NCBI RefSeq assembly: GCF_000242635.2
Contig: NC_017770.1
Span: 3,422,669 to 3,486,668 of the forward strand
Direction of reading: 5' to 3'
From: Solitalea canadensis DSM 3403
GTDB taxonomy: Bacteria; Bacteroidota; Bacteroidia; Sphingobacteriales; Sphingobacteriaceae
DNA: 64,000 bases
Each line of letters opens with the position of its first letter. Position 1 is the stretch's first letter. Shown here in pieces: positions 8,194 to 16,454 of this stretch. The position numbers and the translations under genes are program-made. Below the pieces are notes generated by a model. The model did no database searches. It saw only the letters and a list, made by a program, of their open reading frames with translations, and was not told the origin of the DNA.

Positions 8194-9108
8194 TCAAATT
8201 AAATTTCTCAATGCAACCGGAATGGTCGGATAACTAAATTCAAATCCGCTTTCAACAAGTCGTTCAGGGACCACCCTCCTGCTTTTCAAAATCAGCTCTG
8301 TTTCAGTTCCTATTAATACTGCTCCGATTTTAAGCATCCATTCTGGTGAAGGCAAACCTATCGAACAGTTCATCGCTCTGCGGAATTGATGCATCAGGAA
8401 ACGATTAGTAACAGGCGCAGGTGCTGTAATGTTAAAAATCCCAACCTGATCCTCATGATCAATTAACCACTCCACACTCCTGCAAAAATCCTCTACATGT
8501 ATCCAACTAAAAAACTGTGTTCCTTTACCTTGCTTTCCCCCTAAGCCAAATTTTACCAGGTTTTTAAAACGGATAAACACACCATCGTCTTTGCCCAAAA
8601 CAATTCCAATTCGCAAAGCAATTTTCCTTATTGAAGGGATACTTGCGCTTAAAAAAGCATTCTCCCAGGCAGTACAAACGTTTACAGAAAAACCTTCTCC
8701 ATATTCTCCAGTCGCTTCTGTCATATCCTTATCTTCAGCATGCCTGTAAATAGTTGCAGAAGCTGCATTTAACCATACTTTCGGCTTCTGAACCAGGTTG
8801 GAGATGGCAATTGTTAATGCCCCCGTTGCATTAAGCCGGGAATACAGTATTTTCCGTTGATTTTCCCGGTTATACCGGCAGTTCACACTTTTGCCCGCCA
8901 GGTTAATCAACACCGCAGCTCCCTCCAGTTCTTTACTCCATTCGCCTTGAGAAACACCATCCCATTGTACAAAACGAACATTTACATTTTCCTTTGAACA
9001 GGATATCTTTCGTGAAAGAATCACGATCTCATCAAACTGCTCTTTAAAGTGACTTGCCAGGTTTTGTCCCAGAAAGCCACTTCCTCCGGCTATAATCATT
9101 TTTTTCAT
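8194..9108 (-). CDS. TIGR01777-family nucleoside-diphosphate-sugar epimerase-like protein
   Basis: A 304-aa SDR-fold protein of the YfcH/TIGR01777 family. The N-terminal nucleotide-binding motif is IAGGSGFLGQNLA. LINLAGKSVNCRY, the family sequence AASATIYRHAED, and a C-terminal VVPERLVESGFEF substrate-domain tail follow. The reaction is not known for the family. It ends a three-gene minus-strand unit (GbsR-type regulator, small membrane protein, this gene), only 11 bp after the membrane protein, so it is probably under the same regulator. Confidence 0.9.
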   Translation of the reverse strand: MKKMIIAGGSGFLGQNLASHFKEQFDEIVILSRKISCSKENVNVRFVQWDGVSQGEWSKELEGAAVLINLAGKSVNCRYNRENQRKILYSRLNATGALTIAISNLVQKPKVWLNAASATIYRHAEDKDMTEATGEYGEGFSVNVCTAWENAFLSASIPSIRKIALRIGIVLGKDDGVFIRFKNLVKFGLGGKQGKGTQFFSWIHVEDFCRSVEWLIDHEDQVGIFNITAPAPVTNRFLMHQFRRAMNCSIGLPSPEWMLKIGAVLIGTETELILKSRRVVPERLVESGFEFSYPTIPVALRNLI

Positions 9109-9119
9109 CGAGATAGCGA

Positions 9120-9509
9120 TTAGTCATTTACAGGTATTTGCTGCTGAACAAAGTTTTTATAGTGAGAAACCGTACGTTTACGAAGTTTATAAAGCGCAAT
9201 AATGTTGGTAAAGTGTACCACCCCTAAAACCAAAATGATGGCTCCAATTTTCTCACTTAACACCTCAATTACCCCTTGCGTGGTTACAATATTGTCAAAA
9301 ACCTTCATTGCCCACACGGCATAACCAATGTTCAATAAATAAAAGCCAACCAGTAATAGCTTATTAACAGCATCTGCCAATTCCTTATTCTGCTGAAAGA
9401 TATCTACGAGAAATACTTTACCGTTTTTAAACAACGTATTTCCTACCCAAATAGTTAAACAGGCAGCGATAGGAAGATAGATCAGGTAGGTTAAAACAAT
9501 GTAGTTCAT
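9120..9509 (-). CDS. Small three-helix membrane protein, hypothetical
   Basis: A 129-aa protein with three predicted membrane segments (about residues 4-27, 48-67 and 87-107) and a basic C-terminal tail (YKLRKRTVSHYK). I do not recognise a named family. It lies between a GbsR-type regulator and a TIGR01777 epimerase on the same strand. A degenerate copy of the regulator's putative operator (9552-9571) sits just upstream of its start, so the regulator probably controls it. Confidence 0.75.
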   Translation of the reverse strand: MNYIVLTYLIYLPIAACLTIWVGNTLFKNGKVFLVDIFQQNKELADAVNKLLLVGFYLLNIGYAVWAMKVFDNIVTTQGVIEVLSEKIGAIILVLGVVHFTNIIALYKLRKRTVSHYKNFVQQQIPVND

Positions 9510-9551
9510 ATTATTAGATTTTAAAAGTTTGAAATGATTTTATATTCAGTA

Positions 9552-9571
9552 ATTTCAATAATTTTTGAAAG
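9552..9571. promoter_or_regulatory. Degenerate copy of the GbsR-type operator
   Basis: 16 of 20 bases match the central 20 bp of the palindrome at 10122-10147, including an intact TTTTGAAAG half. It lies 43 bp upstream of the membrane-protein start codon and just after the regulator's stop codon. Confidence 0.4.
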
Positions 9572-9592
9572 TTTATATTAAAAAAAAGTGCT

Positions 9593-10099
9593 CTATTTGA
9601 GCATTTTCATAAAAGTGGACAAAAACCAACTCTCATCCGCTTTCAAGAAGGTTTCGAGAGCAGAATCGGCTTTGTTTGAAAATTGGGTAATCCCTTTTAT
9701 GGTCTGGCTGTAAGCTTTATATTCATCGCTGCTTTTATCACCTTCCACATTATTCAATTCAAGCATTACTTTTAGCACCGGATCCAATTCTCGTTTTTTA
9801 CGCTGTTTCACAATCTGCATGGCCACTTTCCACATGTCTTTTTCAGCTTCAAAGAACTCTCTGCGCTCTCCAGATTTAATCACTTTGCTAACCAACCCCC
9901 AATCGATCAAATCACGCAAATTCATATTGGCATTACCACGAGAAATGTTCAACTCAGTCATTACATCTTCTGTACTCAAGGCCGAAGGCGAAACCAAAAG
10001 AAGTGCGTGTACTTGTGCCATACTTCTATTAATTCCCCAGTTAGAGCCTAATGCTCCCCAGGTTTGTATGAACTTTTCTCTTGCTTCTTTTAATTCCAT
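9593..10099 (-). CDS. GbsR/MarR-family transcriptional regulator
   Basis: A 168-aa winged-helix regulator. The family start KFIQTWGALGSNWGINRSMAQVHALLL leads into the HTH (STEDVMTELNISRGNANMNLRDLIDWGLV) and the wing (SGERREFFEAEKDMWKV), with a helical C-terminal dimerisation part. The frame stays open a further 25 codons upstream. The ATG at 10097-10099 fits the family N-terminus (MELKEAREKF) and leaves the 26-bp palindrome at 10122-10147 outside the coding region. This suggests autoregulation and control of the two genes downstream. The effector is unknown. Confidence 0.88.
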   Translation of the reverse strand: MELKEAREKFIQTWGALGSNWGINRSMAQVHALLLVSPSALSTEDVMTELNISRGNANMNLRDLIDWGLVSKVIKSGERREFFEAEKDMWKVAMQIVKQRKKRELDPVLKVMLELNNVEGDKSSDEYKAYSQTIKGITQFSNKADSALETFLKADESWFLSTFMKMLK

Positions 10100-10121
10100 G
10101 TACAAATGTAATAAACTTTCT

Positions 10122-10147
10122 AAACTTTCAAAATATTTTGAAAGTTT
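10122..10147. promoter_or_regulatory. Perfect 26-bp palindrome, probable GbsR-type operator
   Basis: The sequence 10122-10147 equals its own reverse complement, with half-site AAACTTTCAAAAT. It sits 23 bp upstream of the chosen regulator start. A second weaker copy lies before the next gene in the operon, as expected for an autoregulated repressor. Confidence 0.6.
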
Positions 10148-10256
10148 TATTTTTATTGAGAAACCCCCTGCCACCTAAAGGGGAACTTCCTTGCAAAAGT
10201 GACACTATACAACATTTTCAAGAACTAAGGGCTTCAGGAGATCTGATTAGTCTTTT

Positions 10257-10327
10257 CATCCTGAGGAACGAAGGATCTGTAAGTTCAATGTATGAAAAAA
10301 ACAGATGCTTCGTGCCTCAGCATGACA
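10257..10327. repeat. Inverted-repeat element, GAGGAACGAAG family, copy 2
   Basis: Arms 10257-10278 and 10303-10327 around a 24-base loop. The left arm is of the CC/GG type and the right arm the complement of the GC type, so relative to the copy at 8094-8168 the element is inverted. Just upstream (about 10160-10190) lies a remnant CCACCTAAAGGGGAACTT word of the CCCCTAAAGGGG repeat family. Confidence 0.8.
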
Positions 10328-10364
10328 AATTTTGTTCTACTGTCTCCTCTCTACAATGAGAATT

Positions 10365-10844
10365 CTACAATAAACCAAACTGTTTAAAATGGTGAGTAAA
10401 GTGCTTTCCATGAAACACGAGCCATTCTTCAAATGCAAGCTCACCGGTTAATGGGTTTACAGGTTTTGCATCCGGGTTATCTTTAAAGTACTGATCGAAC
10501 TGTTCCAACTCAATTCTTAACTGATTAATAGCAGTTTGCAAATCGACATATTGAAGCGTAGCAAGTCCGTCCTTAGGTAGCAAAGGGCTTTTAAAGCCTT
10601 TAGGAAGTTCGTTATCCGTATAGATTACGCCTGTCTTTATCTGTCCGGCTTTAGTTGATTCATACAAAAGAGAAATAGTATCCGTTCCGTTTGAGTACCT
10701 GATCGTTTGAATCAAATGTTCAATCATATGTTGAGGCGTCATTGATCCAAAAACAGGAGTTGCATCTGGCGACAGTTTTAACAATAAATTAAATACTTTA
10801 CTTCTATCGGTAATGCTAATAAATAGCGAGTCAGTTTTTTCCAT
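10365..10844 (-). CDS. DUF1569 / DinB-superfamily protein
   Basis: A 159-aa soluble protein of the DinB-like four-helix type. FGSMTPQHMIEHLIQTI supplies one conserved His pair and WLVFHGKHFTHHFKQFGLL at the C-terminus the others, a layout that could bind a metal. The sequence closely resembles DUF1569 domains, which also occur fused to other enzymes in Bacteroidota. The role is unknown. It stands alone between a repeat element and a terminator. Confidence 0.75.
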   Translation of the reverse strand: MEKTDSLFISITDRSKVFNLLLKLSPDATPVFGSMTPQHMIEHLIQTIRYSNGTDTISLLYESTKAGQIKTGVIYTDNELPKGFKSPLLPKDGLATLQYVDLQTAINQLRIELEQFDQYFKDNPDAKPVNPLTGELAFEEWLVFHGKHFTHHFKQFGLL

Positions 10845-10909
10845 TTCTAAATGTTCAATAAAATAAATAGGTATACTAAGATAGACTTACCCCGGAAAAC
10901 TGATTCAAC

Positions 10910-10940
10910 AAAAAACCTCAGTCGGATTAACGACTGAGGT
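10910..10940 (-). terminator. Rho-independent terminator of the 10965-11804 gene
   Basis: Stem 10915-10924 with 10931-10940 (ACCTCAGTCG), loop GATTAA, followed on the minus strand by six T. It is 25 bp after the stop codon. Confidence 0.85.
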
Positions 10941-10964
10941 CTATTTATTTAAATGATACAATTA

Positions 10965-11804
10965 TCAGATCGCATCAACATTAAAGCTATAGCTGTAAAT
11001 AGCAGATTTTGTTTTGAAAACAATGCTGAATGAGTTATCAGTTAAATAAGAAACTCTGAATTTCGTAGTTTTTTCACCATCAAGTTTTCCGACTAAGAAG
11101 ATCAGACCTCCCTCATTTAAAACCTCCTGAATTTCTAATGCTACATTAGTTTGCGATTTTGTATAATCAGGATCAGAATCCCCTAGTTTATACATTACGT
11201 TAGCAACAAATATTTTCTGTCCTGCAGTTAATGTTTCAAACTTCTTTGCATTTGGCAATTTATTAGAATATGCTACTCCGGCAACGTTTGTTTCTGTTGA
11301 AGAGCCTGGTGTATACTGACTTCCGTATCTATTTCCTTCGGTCAGATTCTGTGTTAAATAAATAAGGTTGGCACCGTTCATTGCCCCGCAAATTTTGAGC
11401 TTTTTATAAGCTCTTTCTTTTACCCGGGTCATACTCGAGTAAACTGTTGTTCCTTTTGCCTTTGCACTAACAGCATCTAACTTAAAAAGTCCGTTGGTTT
11501 CCGCCTCAACATGGGCAATCGCAATCATATCGAAATCCTCTACACTTTTTAACTCCTTAAAATTTGTTTGTTCGGCGAAAGTCTGGGTCCGACCCGATTT
11601 AAAAGCTATTTTATAAATAGTATTTTTATAAACAGTATTTATAACGTCCTCATTAGGATATACGTACTTCACTGCATCGGCAGTAACTTCTTTAACATTG
11701 CAAGCAATTTTTTCATTATTGGTAAAAATTGTATCAACCTGAGCATGGGCTGCTGTTGCAAAAAACAAGCATGCACCAATCAAATAGGTAATTTTAAAAT
11801 TCAT
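10965..11804 (-). CDS. Secreted protein of unknown function
   Basis: A 279-aa protein starting at the ATG at 11802-11804, which gives a clean signal peptide (MNFKITYLIGACLFFATAA, cut near HAQ). The mature part begins with a short beta-rich module (ACNVKEVTADAVKYVYPNED and IYKIAFKSGRTQTF) of a type common at the N-terminus of Bacteroidota secreted proteins. A mixed domain with conserved-looking KLKICGAMNGANLIYLT follows. I do not recognise a named family. It has its own terminator and follows the 11959-14439 gene on the same strand. Confidence 0.7.
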   Translation of the reverse strand: MNFKITYLIGACLFFATAAHAQVDTIFTNNEKIACNVKEVTADAVKYVYPNEDVINTVYKNTIYKIAFKSGRTQTFAEQTNFKELKSVEDFDMIAIAHVEAETNGLFKLDAVSAKAKGTTVYSSMTRVKERAYKKLKICGAMNGANLIYLTQNLTEGNRYGSQYTPGSSTETNVAGVAYSNKLPNAKKFETLTAGQKIFVANVMYKLGDSDPDYTKSQTNVALEIQEVLNEGGLIFLVGKLDGEKTTKFRVSYLTDNSFSIVFKTKSAIYSYSFNVDAI

Positions 11805-11880
11805 TAGATATGTATGTGTTTTTATAATTGGGGACAATATTACACTATTCTATTTTAATAGAAAGTAACTTATATGCAAC

Positions 11881-11913
11881 AAAAAACCTCAGTCGAACTA
11901 ACGATTGAGGTTT
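11881..11913 (-). terminator. Rho-independent terminator of the 11959-14439 gene
   Basis: Stem 11884-11895 with 11902-11913 (one G-T pair), followed on the minus strand by a T-run. It is nearly the same sequence as the terminator at 10910-10940. Confidence 0.85.
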
Positions 11914-11958
11914 ACTCCTGAAATCAGGGCGATGAAAGTTTAACTGCTGTAAAATACA

Positions 11959-14439
11959 TTACATTCCGCCTTGCTGTTGAGCATCGCCATCTTGTTTTAT
12001 ATCGTCATTATTAACACCCGATTTCTTGCTTCCAGGCTTTCCTTTTTTCTGTTGAGGATTAAAATCAACCTTACCGAAACGATAACTGAAGGAAATACCA
12101 ATTGAACGGAACGGCACAGAAGTCTGGCTCGACTGATCAAATCCGTTTCCACTGATTTTGCTGGTAAAGTCACGATACTCATTGAACGGGTTCGATAAGT
12201 TCATACCTATGCTTGCACGTTTTTCCATGAAATCCTTCTTAAAACCAATATTAAACATTGAAAATGAAGGATTTTCTCCCTGAATTGTTCTACGAGGGGA
12301 GTTAAACATTCCAAATGCTTCAATTGCAAAATCTTTTGGCAACGACCATGAAGCATTCGCATTAACACTATACAAAATACTGTTGCTGCTGTAAGTAGTC
12401 TTTACATTCGGATCATCGACATTGTAGGTGTACACATTCACATTTCCTCTCAACGTTAAGCGCTGACCGATCTGCAATGAACCAAAAAGATTTAAACCGA
12501 CAGATGAGCTACTTGCAATATTCATATAAGTGGTAGCCGAAATTCTTCCGCTATCTAACGTAGACACAACACTTTCAATTACATCATTGGTCTTTTTATA
12601 ATACAATGAGGCATTGATCGAGCTTTTACCCATAAACTTTGAATAACCTAACTCAAATGAATTGGTTTTTTCAGGTGATAGAAATGGATTACCAAATGAA
12701 ATATTCTGCGGGTCAGTTGCATCAATAAATGGATTAAGTGTTCTTAAACCTGGTCGTTGGATACGACGGCTATAACTCACCTTAAGCGAAGACATATCTT
12801 TAAAAGAACGCTGTAAGGTTATGCTTGGCACAAAGTTATTATAGCTGTTATTTACCCTGGTACCTTCAGTTGATGTAAAATCACCGGTGATTTCAGTACG
12901 TTCTAAACGACCACCTGCTTTTAATGAATAGCTTTTGTTAAAAGTTACATTAAATGATGCATATCCTGCATACACATTCTGGGTGTAATCAAATTCATTA
13001 TTACGGGAAGCTACTGGCTCGTAATTGCCCTGAGGACTTAACACTTCATAAGCGTATTTACTTGTAATATCACGGAGGATAGTTTTTCCACCTACTTCAA
13101 GCAATACCTTTTGGGATAACGGTTGAGCGTAATCAGCCTGAAAGGTTAGCTCACGGTTTTTACCTTTATTGAAGCTTCTTTCTGCACTGTCAGGAAATGC
13201 AACAATACCATCAAATAATGAATTGGTAATGGTATTATTATCATCATTACTCATCTGGAAACTCAGGCTAAGTTCCTGTTGAGGTTTGGCAAACGTTTTA
13301 CGGTAATCTGTACTCCAGTCAAGACCTGAACGTTTGAAATTATTCTCTGAATTACGGTTGTATTGCTTCCGCAATCCATCAAAATTGTCAGAGTTTGATA
13401 CCAACACAACATTCTCATTATCGTTTTTCCATTGGCTGTATTTGATACTACTGCTTAATGTACTGGTTTTGGTAAGATCATAATCAAATCCAAAGTTCAT
13501 GTTGCCACCATTTCTTCCGCTCCTGTTCGAACCATTCTGATTGTTGGTTCTTACGGTATCAGCAATAAAGCTATTCCGTAAAAACGTAGTCGACCCGTCA
13601 GCAGGAATAAAATACATACCACTGGCACCGGCATTTAATCCCAGTTTGCCTTTACGGTAATTGATACTTCCATTTCCGCGATTAAAACGAGTACCACCAT
13701 TTAAACTGATATTTCCTGTAACTCCAGCAACTTCCGTTTTCTTGGTTACAATATTGATAATACCTGCGGTTCCTTCCGCATCATATTTTGCTGAAGGATT
13801 AGTAATTACTTCAATGTTCTTAATTTGATCGGCAGGAATCATTTTCATCGCATCAGCAACGTTATTACTTACGATAGTTGAAGGTTTTCCGTTGATCAAT
13901 ACTTTTACATTTGAACTTCCGCGAAGTTCAACATTTCCGTCAAGGTCAACACTTACCATCGGTACTTTACGAAGAATATCACCTGCATCGCCGCCTTTAG
14001 AAGTAACATCCTTTTCGGCGTTATATACCATTTTATCTATCTTATTCTCCACCAACTCCTTCTGCCCTACTACAGTAACCTCGTCCAACTGCTTTCCGGA
14101 AGCCTGCAGCAAAATTTTGCCTACTTTAATATCATTATCCTGATCTGTAATGCTTATTTTTTTGGTGGCTGTGGTTTTATATCCAATAAAGGTTACCACC
14201 AATTTATAATCACCGTTGGGGATTCCGGTTAGTTTAAAAACACCCTTATCATCACTTAATCCGCCATTAATCGATTTAGCATCAGCTATCCGCATTAAAG
14301 CAATAGTGGCAAAATCAATCGGCTGCTTGCTTATTGAATCGATAACAACTCCACTGATCTTCCCGGTTCCTTTGGAGGATTGTGCAAAAGCACTGGCAGC
14401 CAACAGACCGCATAACACTGTTAGTAAAACTTTCTTCAT
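11959..14439 (-). CDS. TonB-dependent receptor-like outer-membrane barrel protein
   Basis: An 826-aa outer-membrane protein of the beta-barrel family that resembles TonB receptors (PF14905-like). In order: a signal peptide (MKKVLLTVLCGLLAASAFAQ), a carboxypeptidase-regulatory-like domain (about residues 25-110), a plug domain (ELRGSSNVKVLINGKPS; IEVITNPSAKYDAEGTAGI), and a long barrel. A Lys/Gln/Gly-rich tail ends the protein. The ATG at 14437-14439 is preferred to an upstream TTG. The ligand is unknown; no SusD-like partner is adjacent. It has its own terminator. Confidence 0.9.
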   Translation of the reverse strand: MKKVLLTVLCGLLAASAFAQSSKGTGKISGVVIDSISKQPIDFATIALMRIADAKSINGGLSDDKGVFKLTGIPNGDYKLVVTFIGYKTTATKKISITDQDNDIKVGKILLQASGKQLDEVTVVGQKELVENKIDKMVYNAEKDVTSKGGDAGDILRKVPMVSVDLDGNVELRGSSNVKVLINGKPSTIVSNNVADAMKMIPADQIKNIEVITNPSAKYDAEGTAGIINIVTKKTEVAGVTGNISLNGGTRFNRGNGSINYRKGKLGLNAGASGMYFIPADGSTTFLRNSFIADTVRTNNQNGSNRSGRNGGNMNFGFDYDLTKTSTLSSSIKYSQWKNDNENVVLVSNSDNFDGLRKQYNRNSENNFKRSGLDWSTDYRKTFAKPQQELSLSFQMSNDDNNTITNSLFDGIVAFPDSAERSFNKGKNRELTFQADYAQPLSQKVLLEVGGKTILRDITSKYAYEVLSPQGNYEPVASRNNEFDYTQNVYAGYASFNVTFNKSYSLKAGGRLERTEITGDFTSTEGTRVNNSYNNFVPSITLQRSFKDMSSLKVSYSRRIQRPGLRTLNPFIDATDPQNISFGNPFLSPEKTNSFELGYSKFMGKSSINASLYYKKTNDVIESVVSTLDSGRISATTYMNIASSSSVGLNLFGSLQIGQRLTLRGNVNVYTYNVDDPNVKTTYSSNSILYSVNANASWSLPKDFAIEAFGMFNSPRRTIQGENPSFSMFNIGFKKDFMEKRASIGMNLSNPFNEYRDFTSKISGNGFDQSSQTSVPFRSIGISFSYRFGKVDFNPQQKKGKPGSKKSGVNNDDIKQDGDAQQQGGM

Positions 14440-14736
14440 GGATTTTTTCGTAGGTCTCAAAGTTAATTTTGATAATCATATAGCATTGTAAAAACATTGT
14501 TATACCTGAGCTATATCATTCATATTTTCAATTACTTTTCAACCGTTATTTCTTAATAGTTTTAAAATGGAAATTCAACCATTCTTATTAGAGAATCGTT
14601 ATTGCCGACCGCAGTCAATAGGCATTAAATGAGAATAAGAACTTGAATTCCTTATTACGGTAAAAACCCCAATGCTAATGAGATTGATCAAAAGCAAAAG
14701 GGTTTAAATCAAAACAGAAAAAAAGTTATATCCTGA

Positions 14737-15574
14737 TTAATTAACCAGCTCTACTTTAAATTTCAATTTGGTTTCTTTTGATAACGCATCCATTTGCCCA
14801 CGCATTCCATTTTGAGGTGGCATTCCCTGACCATGTCCACCATGCGGACCACCACCCATTTCTCCTCTTCCTCCTGGCATCCCTCCTCCCATTCCTCCAG
14901 AACCACCGGGTCTTCTTCCACCACCTGGAGGGAATCCATTCCCTGTTCCACGTTCAGGTTTTGAATCACTCATTTTAAATCCGTTAATATTAAAACCGAT
15001 AGTCAGTGTTTTTTTATTAGGAGTTACGTCCTTCTCATACAAGTTAGCCAATGGAATAGCGGCCTCATAAACTAAACTTTCATCATTATTGATCAGTAGT
15101 TTCAACTGAAATTCTCCAATACTATCCAAGGCCTTTTCGCCTTGAGGAGTCTTGATAAATCCACTTATTATTGACTCTCTTTTCTGAAGAAGAAGATCTT
15201 CCATCATGATTGCCCTGTTTTTTTCATGATCAATAGGAGGCGGCATCCCATTTTTTTAAAGGAAATTCAATTGTATTATGCTCACTCGTTCCTCCATTAG
15301 CATCAAACCATAATCTAGCTCCAGAAACAAGCATTTTCATTTCAAGTTGAGGATTGATAATACGAAAAATGAGAAATAAATAACGATCATTATTAGCCAT
15401 CGCATATTCAATTCCACTATCTGTATCCGTAAAACGGATAGGCTGTCCCCACTCAGTCGGAATGCCATCTACCTGATTATTTTCTGTTGCTTTTGAGCTG
15501 GTTGCCTGTTTACCTGAAGAACACGCTGAAAACAGTACTAACGCGGTTATGGCACATTTCACTATCGATTTCAT
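14737..15574 (-). pseudogene. DOMON/CBM9-like lipoprotein gene split by a frameshift at an A7 run
   Basis: Two overlapping frames (15230-15574, 114 aa; 14737-15246, 169 aa) together match the layout of the intact 270-aa protein at 28677-29489. The first has a lipoprotein signal (LVLFSACSS), a GIEYAMANNDRYLFLIFRI beta sandwich and NTIEFPL. The second has ESLVYEAAIPLANLY, LTIGFNINGFKM, a Gly/Met-rich stretch and a KLKFKVELVN end. The break is at a seven-A run (coding strand; 15251-15257). Removing one A joins the frames as FPLKNGMPPPIDHE. This could be a recent mutation, a sequencing error, or polymerase slippage that restores the protein. It is the last gene after the TonB receptor and DUF4249 genes, 12 bp downstream. 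Confidence 0.8.
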
Positions 15575-15586
15575 ACATTTTTATAA

Positions 15587-16453
15587 CTAGTTCACTTTCA
15601 ATGACAATGTATCGGCATTGATCCCGGTGAAGATGCCTAAGCCGTTTTTAATATTTGTGGATGGATTTTTAAGATTTAGAGAACTGGACCCTGATTGCTG
15701 ATATAATGCAGCGTATTCAGGATTGATCCGATAAAGAATTAACTTATGATTACCATAATAACTAAAACTTTGAAGATTCAGATCATAAGTTCCCCCTTGG
15801 TCAGGTTGATTTCGGAAGATCGGCCGCCGGTCTGTTGACGAACTTCCACCTCCGGGAAATCCAAAGCTTATTGCTGTTGGAGCAGTTTCTATATTTTGCA
15901 CTACGATCAAATGATAATCATGGGCAGGATTTGTCCATGTTAATTTTATTGGATCAGGGAACTCGGGGCGTACGCCACTACCCATATCAAACACAGGAAC
16001 AGTAAACGTGGTTGCCGATGCTGCAAAATTTTGTGGTTTGGTTGGAATTGTTGTCTCAGCACTTACTATATTATCTTTATAATTGAACCTTAAAGTGTAC
16101 GTTTTCCCTTCAGAAATTGCCAGCTCTGAGCCCGATTGATAAATACCATCCGACACATCTACTAATGGATATTCATTAGTGCCGTCAGCTATAAAAACAG
16201 ATAAATCATTTATGGGAACCTGTGCGGTATCTGCCGTTCCGAAACCAATTTGCTGAGTAATATGCACATTTACTACCTGGCCGGGAACAAGATAGGCTTC
16301 AACAACTGGTTTATCAATTGCAGCAAGATCGGTTGTTTCTTCCGTTTCACAGGCTGAAAGTAGAGCCGTAATAATCAGTATAAAAACAAACTTCAGCTTA
16401 TATGTATACCGTTTCAGTATGCCCAGATCATACTTAACTAACTGTATGTTCAT
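15587..16453 (-). CDS. DUF4249 family lipoprotein
   Basis: A 288-aa protein with a signal peptide and lipobox LLSAC (Cys35). The family pattern follows: DKPVVEAYLVPGQVVNVHI, VFIADGTNEYPL, then GKTYTLRFNY and SAETTIPTKP. DUF4249 proteins are encoded directly beside TonB receptors in Bacteroidota and are thought to act as the cell-surface partner of the receptor, as SusD does for SusC; the ligand is not known. Here its ATG is one base after the receptor stop, so the two are co-translated or coupled. Confidence 0.9.
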   Translation of the reverse strand: MNIQLVKYDLGILKRYTYKLKFVFILIITALLSACETEETTDLAAIDKPVVEAYLVPGQVVNVHITQQIGFGTADTAQVPINDLSVFIADGTNEYPLVDVSDGIYQSGSELAISEGKTYTLRFNYKDNIVSAETTIPTKPQNFAASATTFTVPVFDMGSGVRPEFPDPIKLTWTNPAHDYHLIVVQNIETAPTAISFGFPGGGSSSTDRRPIFRNQPDQGGTYDLNLQSFSYYGNHKLILYRINPEYAALYQQSGSSSLNLKNPSTNIKNGLGIFTGINADTLSLKVN

Positions 16454-16454
16454 G

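Noticed and set aside
14778-14978. Plus- and minus-strand frames (66-68 aa) in the Gly-rich region
   Set aside because: They are shadows of the repetitive Gly/Met-rich coding stretch of the frameshifted DOMON-like gene.
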